Source: Helopsaltes ochotensis (lineage: Eukaryota; Chordata; Aves; Passeriformes; Locustellidae). From it: 64,000 nt of DNA. The stretch's first letter is position 1. Each line of letters opens with the position of its first letter. Shown one piece after another: positions 50,485-62,422 of the stretch. The notes under the pieces were generated by a model. The model ran no database searches. It was not told the origin of the DNA and saw only the letters and a program-made list of their open reading frames with translations. The DNA is taken from assembly GCA_013400155.1 (NCBI GenBank), contig VXBM01000565.1:108864-172863 (forward strand), written 5' to 3'. Made by a program: the position numbers and the translations under genes.

Positions 50485-53400
50485 CTACATGGATATGTGC
50501 AACATTAATGCAATTGAGACTTTTTAGATATGGCTTACAGACAGTTATAGTCTCCTTCAGATCCTAGCTCTAGATATGCAACCACAATTATCCACAGGGG
50601 AAGCCTATTACATTTTACATAAGCCTTTACATTTTCTCTCTCTCCTTTCAGATCCACAGACATAGTATCTGTTGTCCTCAAATTGTCTAACTTATTTGTA
50701 CAATTGGATGAATCCCAGCCCAACTATTTCCAGAGTATGTATTGCTTGAAAGTTGTTGCTCTGTTTCAGATGTGAGAAAAAATTGATGGGCCTGACCATT
50801 TGTCTGATTTTGAATATCAACCAGTCCACAGGAAGAATGCTGCTTCATATATACTGATTTTGATAAAAGTACTGCAGAAGTATTATTTAAGCACCACCAA
50901 CTGTGTGAGGGTGGATGCCCACACATAAAAAAGGAGGAAATCAAAATGAAAATTCTCCAAAGCAGTTTCTATACTTGTATATCCCATTGACAGAGGCATA
51001 CAGGGTCTAATATTTCATAATACTCAATTGCTCTTAGGGGACAGCACCTATCAGTTAGAACCTAGAAACAGTAACAAGACTATTCTTCAAAGCATTGCTG
51101 AGAAGCAAATCAAATAAATATTATCTCATTTTTGTGGATGAAAAAGTTGAAATCAAAAGGAACACTGTGAATATGCCAGGACCCAGGCTACAGACAAACC
51201 AGCTCAGAATCCTATTCTCCTTTCCGCAGAGCATGTTGCTTTATTGCAGTGGCAGCTCCAAAATTACTTCAGTTGCAGTAGTTAGTGCTTGGTAGACCTA
51301 TAATGTAGGCAGGCACTCAATGTCTTAGTTTAAAAACCATGTAACAGAGTCCATCTGTTCTCATCCCTATTTTTAAAGCAATTTGTCCAGACTCAGGTAG
51401 GAAATTTAAAGTGGAGGTGGATCTAATTTCTCGGAAGGCATTCACCTACCCAGATTCTGGGATAACCTCCAGGCTGCTTAGCTTTCTCAAAACACACCAA
51501 AAGGTGGAAAAGCAGATGAGAAACTTCATATTAAAAATACAACATATATATATGTTTGTTTCCTTAGAGAACTGCGTTCTTCCAAATATGATCCACATGC
51601 TGTATGTTGTTCTGCAACAACAACCATTCCAGAATGACTGGCTGTAAATATCACATAATTTTTAAGTCTCGGTTTAAGAGCAGTAAGAATAATTTTTGCA
51701 AAGTGTATCCTAAAGATACTTCACTTTTATGTAGCACTGAGTCATCAAAGAGAGGTAAAATGCATAGTGAAAAGCAAAACAATCTCATATTTGCAATTGC
51801 AAGTGTAAAACTTCATCACAGCACTCTATTCATTTAATGACTTTTTCTGAAGTGCTATGTGATCTGCTTTTGCTTCTTTCTTGCTTCATGAAATAGATTT
51901 CCCCCCAAAGAAATTACATGGTTCATATCTTCATATTTACTATCTGTATGGAATTTAAAAGACCTGCTAAACATGGCAAATGAGCACACAATACATTTCA
52001 GTTATTCTCAGGAACTATTCACAAAGGTTGGATGAGGAAATCACAGCCAGTATTTTTGCATGCTTATTCACCTGACCCATAGATGTTGGGGTTTAAACAT
52101 TTTTTGTGGCTCTTAAGAACCACTACAAAATTTATTTCTTGTATATTATTGAAGAGTGTCTCTCCTGCTAATTCAAAATTAATTTTTCTCAGGGCCTCTT
52201 TAATCCTTCTGACAGTTGTCTTTTAGCAGTTCTAGAAGTTAAAGTTCTAACTTGCCTCTTAGTTTCCCAACTTTGACATTAAGACACTTCAGGTGTAAGA
52301 ACCAGAGGTGTTCTTTGAATTAAATTTTATTCACTGTAAGTGTAATTAAAGGATTTGAAACTACTCCTAAATTTGGGCTGAATTTGACAAAACTAAAATC
52401 AACAGAAAATGGAAGCATTCTGCTTCAATAATTTTGTAGCAGAAAAAGGCTTTTTTCCTCCTCCCTTTGGAATTGTAGAAAAATTGTATTAATGGTTAAG
52501 AATTATTAAACCTCTCAACTGAAATATAATATTATGAACACTTTCTTTTATTTTAGTCACACAGAAAGATTTACATAAACATGCTTTGTTCTGTTACTCT
52601 TTGATGGTTTAACTAGCAAAAAACCCCCCCTAAAGCACAGATGAAACCACCCATACCCCCAGGCCCCCTCAGAAATTAGTGTATAATCTACTGCTATTTT
52701 ATTAAACAAGATGGTAAAAATGTATTAATTGCAGAACCTTCTAGGAACTCAAACCCCTATAAAAGCATGTATTTTCAGAGCTGGATGATAGGTCTTGCCC
52801 AAAATTTTATTTGCTCTTAAATGAGAATGCATTAATCATGTAAAATGAAAAATTACTCATTCCATTTAAATGAAAAGAATGCTGATAGCTATTTTATGTT
52901 TCTTGCAGTCTATTCCTAGTGGATTACTTCAATCCTAAAGGACCATATGTTCTTACTTAAGCTGTTCCCATGGGACAGAAGTAATCATTTCTAATGCTTT
53001 ACTTCAAATAACAGCACTTTAGTGATCTTTACTCAGAATACCGGAGCTGCCCATCAGCCACCAGCCTCCTAATCACACATCACTTGTTATCACTTCCAGA
53101 GCAATCTGGACCACCCTGTCCCTCACCTTGTTTTTACAGACCTCTTCCTCAGAGAGTCAGTCTTGTACAGAGCAGCAGACTACTTCCATTCAGTCAGTCA
53201 ATTTGAATGGAAAAATCAGGAGTATTTGCTCTTTTGTCATCTTCCTTCACCTTCTGATTTCATGCGCTCCCATTCCTTCAATTGTCTATGAAGGGAATTG
53301 AAAGAATGGGAGTCTACCAAAACAAATCACAGAATCTTCCTCTTTTTCTCCCATCCCTTTTCCTCCACTGCTTTCTTCTAATTGTTTTCGAAAAGCCAAC

Positions 53401-54056
53401 AGGACACTTAAGCTGGTCAGCATTTTAGTACATGACTTTGCCCAGACATGATTATTTTATACTGAAATACTCAGAGCAAAGATCAGACCTCCTGCTGTAG
53501 GAGCACTCTAGCAGGGATTGTTCAGTTCTTGTGACAATAATTACATCTCCAAATTAGACAGACAGAAGCAGTGGCCTTAAAACATCCTTAAAGCATTGTC
53601 TCCCATGTTCTCATTTATACAGAAAAGCCCAGTTTAAGAGGATTGCTTGTTTATATAAAAAATATCCCAAAGTGCATCAATTACACTAGGAACGACTCAG
53701 CTCTGTGAATGGCTTAACCACACTGCTAATATAACCAAAGCTACATTAAGACAAGCTATTGCTGATGTGAAAACAACTTACATAACTATAGTCTTTTCTC
53801 TCACTGCCATTAAAAAAAAAATCAAACCTGTGCTACAGTAAGTCTACCAAAGTCTAAACTAACTAGTTTCAGACACAAATAAATAGATCTAGCATAAATG
53901 CATAAATGTGACAATTGTAAACATGAATTAATTTCCATGAAGGCAAAAAAATCAAAAGGCAGAGAAGTATTTTTAAGAAATATAGTTCTTCCTAGTGCAT
54001 TTCAGAATGAGCATTATAAGACAATATATTCCTAAAACATTATGAGAATCACTAGC

Positions 54057-54726
54057 TGTCTGAGTTTGGAAAGACAGGTGTCTGCTAAGGAAGGCGGGAG
54101 CCTCCCTTGAAATGGAAAATATATATTTCCTCCCTCCAAATTATTATAATTTTTCAACTAAGGGGTTCTCAGGCAAAGATATGGGAATAGGAATAAACAG
54201 TGCTTTACTAGGAAAATTAAAATAAAAATGTAGTAGTAGAAAAAAACCAACCAAACAAAAAACCCCAAACAAAATACTGACAGAGTCAGAATACAACCTG
54301 ACACCCTGTTGGTCCAATAGCAGTCCAATTAAATGGTGGCTGCAGTACTCCTGGAGTGACAGATGTGGTTCTGTTGAAGCAATGATCTTGTAGGAGAGTG
54401 CAGTTTTCCTGTGAAGGTCCAGTGGTGATGCAGATGGGTCCAGTCTTCCTCTGGCAATCCAGTGGAAACCGGCTGCCTCTGGTATTCCAAATCTCAGATT
54501 ATATCTAGGTAGGAATGCTGGGCTCCTCCCCCTGGGTGGAGCATCTCACAATGGGATGATGTAATTTTATGAGTCATACAGTGAGACTCCGTGGCCCATT
54601 AACAGCAGATATCCCCCGAAGGGATAATGGGTCATGGAAGAGATAAAGAACACTGCCCCACGTGGTTTTAACAGATGGTAATACAATACATACTTTTGGT
54701 TACATCTTGCATTACAGCCTAAAACA
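54057..54726 (-). mobile_element. Solo LTR, family 1, copy C
   Basis: The 670-bp element reads TGTCTGAG on the left and CCTAAAACA on the right. It is flanked by CTAGC (54052-54056) and CTGGC (54727-54731), a 5-bp duplication with one mismatch. It is collinear with copy A (reverse complement) over nearly its whole length. It has one TGAGTCA site at 54570-54576 and AGTAAA on the minus strand (54204-54209). An A/C-rich run at 54240-54277 sits inside it where copy B carries its GC-rich insert. It lies in the sense orientation of CAMK4. Confidence 0.88.
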
Positions 54727-55841
54727 CTGGCATAGTGAACTGATGAAACTCCAACAATTCTCTGCCTTTCCATAGGAACAGCAGACCATAAGCTGCAGCA
54801 ATGCACATGCTCTGCTTCTTCCAGTGTATCAGATGCAAATTCAAAAGCAGCACACACAACTGAATCTTTGTCCCAGTTTAAAACTTGGCTTACATTCAAA
54901 GATGACAAATCAATGCCAACATTTTGCTCACGTGAAACCCACTCATTACGTCTTGCACTGAAACCACCAGTGAAGTCACTATTTGGACATGTTTATGCCT
55001 ACCCACCCACCCTTATGTTTTTACATGTGAATGTTCCTGAACATTGTGGAATAATGGATGTTTTAGCACTGGAATAAACTGAATCAAAACCATTCGTCAA
55101 GCAATCTCACAGCTTTCTTGCTTTTTCGCAAATTTCTCTTCCCATCCTAAGAATATGAACTGCTCTACCCCATGCTCCACACAATCTTTCAGCCTGAAGT
55201 CTCTCAGTCCTCAACTTGCCTTTCCTCTCCTAATCTCTCTTCTTGCTTTCCACCATCTATTTTTTAAAACATGCAAAATTAGCTGTAGTGTACGTGTGAC
55301 ATATGGGGAGCTCTAAAAATAAATTATCATCTCAACTGGTTCTCTAGCAATTTTGTAGCAACCTCTAAAAATGTTTAATTTTACTTGGGTTTGAGTTGGT
55401 GTTTCAATCAGTTTCTGAAAAAAGATTGTGTCATGGCTTTTTTTTTTGAGCAAAGCAATGTATTAAATCAAAGAAAAAACACTGAATGTTTAAATTATTC
55501 AAGGCATATTTTTGTGTTTTTTTTAGTGAAAGAAAAAGACTTATTTTTTCTAAAAGTTTTTTGCCAAATCCAAGTGTTTACGGACAACACCAGCTGAAGG
55601 TACAAGCCTGATTTGTGGGGATAAGGCTTTCCCACTACAGTACTGTTACTTCTAACTGCTGTTTTAATGATGAGGAGCCAAAGCTCACTCATGGAAAATA
55701 TAAGTTTAGCATCTTACAATCCTAAATCTAGCATATTTTCCCCACATGAATAAACTGCACCAAAGAAAACCCGAACAACCCTGAAAAAGCCCAGAGAAAA
55801 TCTCAAACATATTCCAAAGCAAAACAAAAAAAATGACTTAC

Positions 55842-55920
55842 TGTCTTCTTCAACATTTTGACGGCGTAAGGTTTCTGGGTCCCTTTCTGCCTGCATCTGT
55901 AGACAATGGATGTAGCCCCA
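55842..55920 (-). CDS. CAMK4: CAMK4 coding exon (probable exon 2): end of glycine loop and ATP-binding lysine
   Basis: The minus strand reads acceptor ...TTATATTTAG, then 79 nt, then donor GTAAGTC. The first base is the third position of the Arg codon begun in the previous exon, followed by 26 codons, so the exon starts at phase 2 and ends at phase 0. The peptide begins GATSIVYRC and ends YAVKMLKKT, matching the CaMKIV N-lobe after ELGR at about human residues 55-80. The lysine of YAVK is the ATP-anchoring lysine (Lys75 in human). From memory, human has CKQ and YALKVL where this copy reads CRQ and YAVKML, which are conservative changes expected for an orthologue. There is no stop or frameshift, so nothing suggests a pseudogene. 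The preceding exon, which encodes the N-terminus and is normally GC-rich, was not found between 55921 and 64000. Confidence 0.97.
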
Positions 55921-56539
55921 CTAAATATAAAATAATAATAAAAAAAAAACAATTAAAAACTGAAAAATAGTTGGGTTGTACATACAACTCTTCGAACCTG
56001 TCAATAAACAGAGTTGCCTACATTTTCTGCTCCTCTCAGCTTGGGCAAAAATATCTCACTTTTCCCCACAGATGCAATAAACCCTCCCCCCTAAAACCAA
56101 GGAAGGTCAAAACCTCTCAGTGTTTAACCAGTGAACTTCAGCAGTTCCTCAGCCAACAGAAATTGCAGGAGTTTAATATACTTGTGGGGTTTGATACACT
56201 TTTCCTGTCTTATGGCAATTCCTGAATGTTTCCTTGGATAATCAAGTGAACATATCTTGCCTTTGTTAAGGCAACATATTTGCAACAATAAGTCACGTTT
56301 GGAACAATAAGTTAATTTTTTACTAATTGTTGATGACAGCAATGATGAGACAGAAGAGAAAATTTTTGCACTGCTCCTTACCCAGTGCACCAAAAAGTCA
56401 AATTTGGCCCTGTGGGAATACACCTAGAGAGCAGAACTGAGAGCAGTGCTCAGCTCATGACAGAGGTGGACATGTTAGCTTTGGTAGGCCATAAGCCCTG
56501 GCAGCTGAAAGCAGAACCCAGAAGAAAGAGGCAAGAGAT

Positions 56540-56790
56540 AACGGTGTGCTTGGGTGTATTTTGGTATGCAAGTCCGTACACGTCTGTATGGGTCTGTGCT
56601 AGCTTATAGTTAAACAATGTTATTAAGAAACAGATATCTGTTATGGTTATTATTGCTTAAGCAAGGAGTTATTTTTAGCTACAACTTAAAAGGTACAAAT
56701 ACTGAGCTCTGGAATCAATAAATTGGCTTCATGCATCAAATTATGGATTATTATTGATCTCTTTATCAATTGCCATCAGGCACCAAATGG
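56540..56790 (+). repeat. LTR-like segment, limits unresolved
   Basis: The order TTATTGCTTAAGCAAGG, CTTAAAAGGTAC, GAATCAATAAATTGGCTTC, then a short AT-rich tail resembles the U3-R-U5 layout of alpharetrovirus-like LTRs (TATA-like box closely followed by AATAAA). I could not find matching ends or a target duplication, so this is a suggestion only. Confidence 0.3.
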
Positions 56791-56939
56791 AGGAAGCAGC
56801 ACCTTAGTTAATTCAGTGGAAACTGGTGGGAGTTCACAGCAAAAGTGGACTAGGCTTACACCTTCTGTTTGCCTTCAAGGTGTAGTTACTTGAATGTGTA
56901 AAGTCTGAGCACTCCTAACATAAAATTATGTCTCTGCTG

Positions 56940-57015
56940 GATGGAAGGCACTCCTCTGAGTGGGTAGCTGGGCTAGATGACCTCCAGAGAGAGGCTCAAC
57001 TTGCTGTCCTTTAAC
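56940..57015 (+). repeat. CR1-like 3' fragment
   Basis: The string GGGCTAGATGACCTCCAGAG resembles the CR1 3'-terminal signature (GGACTAGATGACCTNNAGAGGTCCC). The following CAAC and T-rich tail fit loosely, but the terminal octamer repeats are not clear. It is a short, old fragment, and a chance partial match remains possible. Confidence 0.5.
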
Positions 57016-57462
57016 TGTTACATTCAGATATTTTTGTGTTCTACCCAAAATGGATGCACTAAAGCACCATCACTGAACTTAAGTCATTTTTGGAAACTTT
57101 CTGCCCTCAGACCCACTCCAAGACTCAGCACTTCTAAGTAACTGCATATTTTTAAGGTAGAGGGGACTGCAATTATCATACATGACCTCCTGAACAACCA
57201 TTGCATACAACTCTGCAATGAGTGAATGCTCATGCATACCAAAAGCCAAACTGCACTGCAGATCGCTCTGAAACAAGTGAAACCCATCTCAGTAAGTCTG
57301 CAGGAGACAATCAGAAGCTGCACAATGATAGGAGCAGCTTTCTTTTAAACAGTAGAATGGTACAGCCATGCTTGACTATAGGAATAAAGCTGTGGTGGAA
57401 GGTTCATTATTCTACTTGCTGTACAAAACTGCCATTTGTGTCCTGCACTTCTCCTTCCTCAG

Positions 57463-57515
57463 CATGGGCCAGACAGGAGCCAAACAAGGCTCTGAGAAGG
57501 CCCATCCCAATTTTC
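57463..57515 (+). other. Pseudo-exon with strong splice signals, antisense to CAMK4
   Basis: CACTTCTCCTTCCTCAG precedes, and GTAAGTAC follows, a 53-nt open segment on the plus strand. Nothing else on this strand suggests a gene, so it is most likely a chance pseudo-exon. Confidence 0.2.
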
Positions 57516-59737
57516 GTAAGTACATGAGTGAGCACAAGAACCAGCATTTGATTGAGAAGATTTATTTCAGAAAGACATTTTCATAAGGAAAAGTCACCTG
57601 TGGCTAGGGTTATGCAGATCAGTCATCTGAGGGCTTCATCAAAAATGCTAAAATGATTTGTCTCTCTTAAAAATATATTGATAAACGTGTGGGAGTATTG
57701 AGAGTTTCAGTGACTCCCAGAATCATTACATGAATTTAATTAGATCTCCGCTCCTTGGCCAAGTCTCTAAAGACTCTACTTAGCAAGAAGAAAAAAACAC
57801 ACCACATTAAAAAAACCCTCCTATCTTTTAAATACAAGAAAAACTGTTGAAAGACAGAATTACAAGAACGTGCTGTAAGGTTTATATATCCAGTATTTCA
57901 CTGCAGGATTGCAACGGGGAAGGCAGTGCATAACAAATCATACAAATCATTCCTGTAGCCTGCTTCACATACACAGACTGCAGTATGAACATTAAACTCA
58001 CTAGATTGCATAAATTCTTTAAAAGTAGGCAGCAAACTTACTAGAAATTATTGTATTTGGGTGAGGGCAGAATTAGATAAGCTATCCAGCTGACAATCCA
58101 AATAAACAGATGATCATTACTGTGCAAATCTCTTGGTGTTCACTGCTGCTATGGTGATGGAGGGCAGTCCCTGTCTCTCAGTAAAGCTACTGTCATTATT
58201 TGCACTAATTTGCAACATGGTGTTGCAAAGTCTTCCATGTAAATAAGAACCTAGCCACTAGAACACCCCAGATTATTTAACTGGCTTAGTGATGAGATGG
58301 ACCAGCAAGGATAGATAGCATCATACCACCTTTAACAGTTCATTTGACTCTACCCAAACCTGGCAGACAGACGGCATAATTCTTGAAAGAGGTGTAAGAC
58401 AACCCAGAGAGAGAATCCAGTAGAGCAGTTTGGCATCAGGCTCATTAATCAATATTCAAAACACAAACTTTTGAAATTATTCTCTATTGTACAGATTTCT
58501 GCATATCCCCAAAGTCCTAATCTGGTGTAAAATTGATGACAAGGTATTGGAAGACTTGGGAACACTTTGAAAGATTTTGCTTTTGGTTTACATGGCTATG
58601 CCCAGCTCTGACATGCTCCCACCAGCCAGAAGAGAAAACACCTAACATTAGCTAAGAACCAATATTGCTTTCCTCTTCCATGCCAGCAACCAGTACAGGA
58701 AATCAGGAACTGGATGGCAACCTGCTTATATCATGCTTGGTGCTAAACACGGCAGAGAGCTATTACTAGCACAAACCTGATTCCTTATTTTTTTGCTGGT
58801 AACAGGATATCTTCACTTCTTCACAGTTTAAAAAAAAGTGCAGGGAGTGTGGAGGGGTGTGGTGCGAGCAGAAATCAGCCTATGAATCTAAATGTAAATG
58901 TGCAAACAGAATTGCCTCATGCAAATCAGGGTGGTTTGCTTTGCTTCTTATTTTAGCTTCCTGCTGGAGCTTGCTGCTGAAGCTTTCTGCTTAATCAGCA
59001 AATCCAGCTTTCCTGAGACTGTATGACTTGGAAGGTCACCAGCTGGAGGAATTCAAGCTTTCATCACCAAAGAGCGGTGGGAAGATTCAACTGCAAAACT
59101 CTCATGTGAAGCTGAAACACTCAGAGAGCTGCTAATTGTAACCTCTTACCCCTACCTTAAGTTTTCGCAACATCAAATCTTGACTGCCATCATCTGGCCT
59201 CTCAGAACCTTCTCTTGAATTTGCATCAGCTGAAAACTTCATTGATAGATTTGGTCAGAATACATAAATATACAGAAACCAGGAATCCTTGTGCCCACAT
59301 GCCACTTCCCTCCATGGTCAGACATGCAGACAACGAGCTGCTCAATGTCCCATCCTCTGCAAGGGGTGTTTCACTTTGTCTGAATGATAAATGTAAATAG
59401 TCTATAGAAGGAGATCACCAATACTCAGTGGTTAAGGCACTTATTTGATAAGCAGCAGACAACAACTCAAGAGAATATTTAATCCTACCCTATTAACAGT
59501 TTAAATGGGAGAAGCTGAGAGATCCCTGAGTCCAAACAGCTGATGATCATTTGCGGAATTGTATTTCAGTGTATGACTGACAAGTAACCCATTACCAATT
59601 CAGGCTAGAAACCAGCAATCATGTCTCTCATATTTCACAAAATTACTCACTATATTGTGTTTGCCTATTTAGAATTGATTCTGTCAGCTTTTGCCTCTTT
59701 GTATTTAGTGAATATATAAAAACATATATATCTTTTC

Positions 59738-59764
59738 ATATATATATATATATACACACACACA
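59738..59764 (+). repeat. (TA)n(CA)n microsatellite
   Basis: About nine TA units are followed by CA units within AT-rich intron. Confidence 0.9.
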
Positions 59765-62370
59765 TTTATATGAAATACTTATTATATATATTTGAGTACG
59801 TGTACATTTATTTGCTTCTAAAGAAAATGAGGCTTAAAGGAGCATCCAGCTGCTGGTTTTTTTAATCTTTGCCTGGAAACAGTCTATCTGAATTCAAAAT
59901 ATAAATTATTGGCTGGAACAAGAAAAATAAGGGGGAAAAAAAGGAAGAAAAAAAAATTCTTGGAATAAGTAGTTGGCTAAGAGAACAGTAATTAGAATTG
60001 TTGAAAATATTGCCATTCTCCTTTATGTGTTTCAATCTGGAAAGCTGCTTAATGATTCTGTTAAAGATTTACTTTTAAAAGCCCAGCTATAAGTGTGATC
60101 ATGCTAAAGAAGAAGAACAACAACAACAAGAGACCATTTTACTGTAAAGATGCCAAATGCTTTACTACAAAAAGATGTTTCTATATATACATATGTATAT
60201 ATGTATTGAACTTAGAAAAAAACTGAAAATAATGTATACATCTTAACTATTTGCTCATAATGGGCAACAGAAACACTCACTTTTGTGATCCCACTTACAA
60301 TGAAGACAATGACAACACATAAGAAAGCTCATGATATCCCGTGCATGGAACGTATCCCAGCTGAGGCACACACAACCCAGTATTAGCACAGAAATAGTTT
60401 TCCTCAAGTACAAACACTTCAGTCACACGTTAAATTCACTAAATCCATTAGTCAAGAAATGTAAGCACGTACCACTAAATACATCAAACCAGACTGAAGT
60501 TCAATAGCTGACCTCTGCATGTGTGTTGTCTAACACACAAATTTGAAAAATGCTTTTAAAATACTTAAAATGTGCAAAACCCTCTGCCCCCTCCTCACCC
60601 ACCTCTCAATGTACATACAATTGGTTGAGCATTCTGAATTATTTTTCTCATTATTATCCTCAACTGTAATTGATTTTCCAACAGAAGGACACTGTTTTAA
60701 AGGTTGGGCAGCAGCACCACAGCGCCCTGCCTAAGGATTCCAGACTCTAAGACTGAGAGAAAAGGCATGGCCACACTTCAAATACATGCAGTCAAAAATA
60801 GTGGTGTCAGCACAGATGGAAGGAAGGCAGGGATGCCCAGGAGGGGTGTTAAGGAGGTGGAAGTGGTCAGCAGAATTTGCACATAAAGGAGAAAATGGAA
60901 TTTGCAGGATCCCTTAGTGGAGCCTGGCAGAGAGAAAATACAAAGCAAGAAAAGACAGAATTTGACCCAGTTTGAAAAAAGCATTTCTTCCCTGAAACCC
61001 ACAAAAAGCTTCTGCCTCTGAAACAGGAAAGGCAACACAATGAAACGCAGCCATATGTTTATTTGGCCACAGATAGGAAGTAAAAGTAAATTCCTCGAGC
61101 TGCAGTTTTTAAAATAAAATAACACTCATTGGCAGTAATTTCACTGTAAGAAGGAAATGTGGTCTTTTTAAAAGTAGGTCAGCATTTCCACACCATGCCC
61201 ACTCATCCTGGTTTTTATATTGCCTTTGAATCAAGTCATTACAAATACAGTTCTCAATGTAATCTCCTGTAAATTTCATTTGGATTAAATGCCTTAAATT
61301 TTGAATTGATTTTTTAAAAAAAATTAGTTTGTGTTTCATGCATTCAAACAATAATTACACAATCAACTTTGTCCAATGAAAACTGGGGAAACAATGATCG
61401 GTCCCAAGAAAACTGTACCTGGTACAAAGCAATGGAAATCTGTGCTGCCAAACTGCAGTAAAAGATCAAAGTCCATTACAGGTTTCCACAAAGAATACTG
61501 GTTTCTTTGTATAGTTTACAGAAGTATAAAGCACATTAATTTACTTTTTCTTAGATATACACTAAAAGGTCAAAATTTATAGAAATGAAATTACTATTCC
61601 TAGACTTCAAAATCAAGCCTCCCGTTTGAAGTTAAAAGACTGGACAGAATGAAAAAAAAGAGAATCTATTAACAGTGAGAGGAATTAAAATTAGTTTAAA
61701 ACTGCGTATTTCATGGCATTACTCATATTGCCTTCCCTTTAAAAAGTACATACATGTAAATTTGGAAATTCTCACAACTTGCATTTCACGTAGAAGTGTT
61801 GAGCAAACTCTTTCCAGAGTAATATGACAAACAAATCTCAAATTATTCAAATCTAATTTTCAAATCAAACCTCAAAGCTTCTTCTAAATATCAACATCTA
61901 CATATACAGAGCTTGCAGGCAAATGCAAGCAACTGCATCTCTCCCTTTCCCCTCATTACTTCTTGACATATAAAGAGAATGGAAAATTTCATAAAAGATG
62001 TATCATTTAGGAGCAGCAAAAAGCCTTGGATTCCCACATTCTATTAGGAATGAAACAAATCTTTGAAGAAAGCAAGGTTAATGGAAAAAATGTACATAAT
62101 TCTGAAAAGGAAATCTAATTCCATTGCATTCCAGGGTTCTGGCCAGTTTGATTTTTTGAATGAAAACATCCATGCCTTTTCAGTTTTTGGGTTTGGTTTT
62201 TTTACTTTACTTTTAGCTGCTGAGTATATTTTCTAATATTTGAGGTGAAAGGACTTTTTAGTAATTGTTCAGGCTGGTCTGCAAAGTCAATGCAATAGTC
62301 CAACAAGATATTTTTTATACCCAGCAAATAGAAGGAGCCTTACATAAGCACAACAAAAGACATACACCAT

Positions 62371-62422
62371 TAAAAAAAAAAAAAAACCAAAAAAACCCCA
62401 AAAAACCACAACCAAAAAACCC
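62371..62422 (+). repeat. Poly-A and A/C-rich low-complexity run
   Basis: About 15 A residues are followed by CCAAAAAAACCCC-type sequence. It is similar in kind to the runs at 25681, 46065 and 54240. Confidence 0.85.

Larger units (their letters stand above)
34652..55841 (-). other. CAMK4: CAMK4 intron of 21,190 bp, rich in LTRs
   Basis: This complete intron is bounded by the donor at 55840-55841 and the acceptor at 34652-34653. It contains six LTR or LINE insertions: 39628-39975, 40858-41426, 41803-42721, 43034-43429, 48918-50425 and 54057-54726. It also contains the pentanucleotide arrays at 48097-48250 and a 33-bp tandem duplication at 47225-47291. Stretches 34700-39600, 43450-46050, 46150-47200 and 50500-54050 hold only unassigned AT-rich sequence. 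Their ORFs are short and show no family match. Confidence 0.9.

Noticed and set aside
55714..55896. 60-codon minus-strand ORF MQAERDPETLRRQN overlapping a CAMK4 exon
   Set aside because: It is in the wrong frame relative to the CaMKIV peptide, so it is a shadow of the true exon at 55842-55920.
57466..57586. Plus-strand reading starting MGQTGAK, resembling the start of some Gag proteins
   Set aside because: Only the first few residues resemble a myristoylated start. There is no continuation, no LTR context in phase and no other viral motif.
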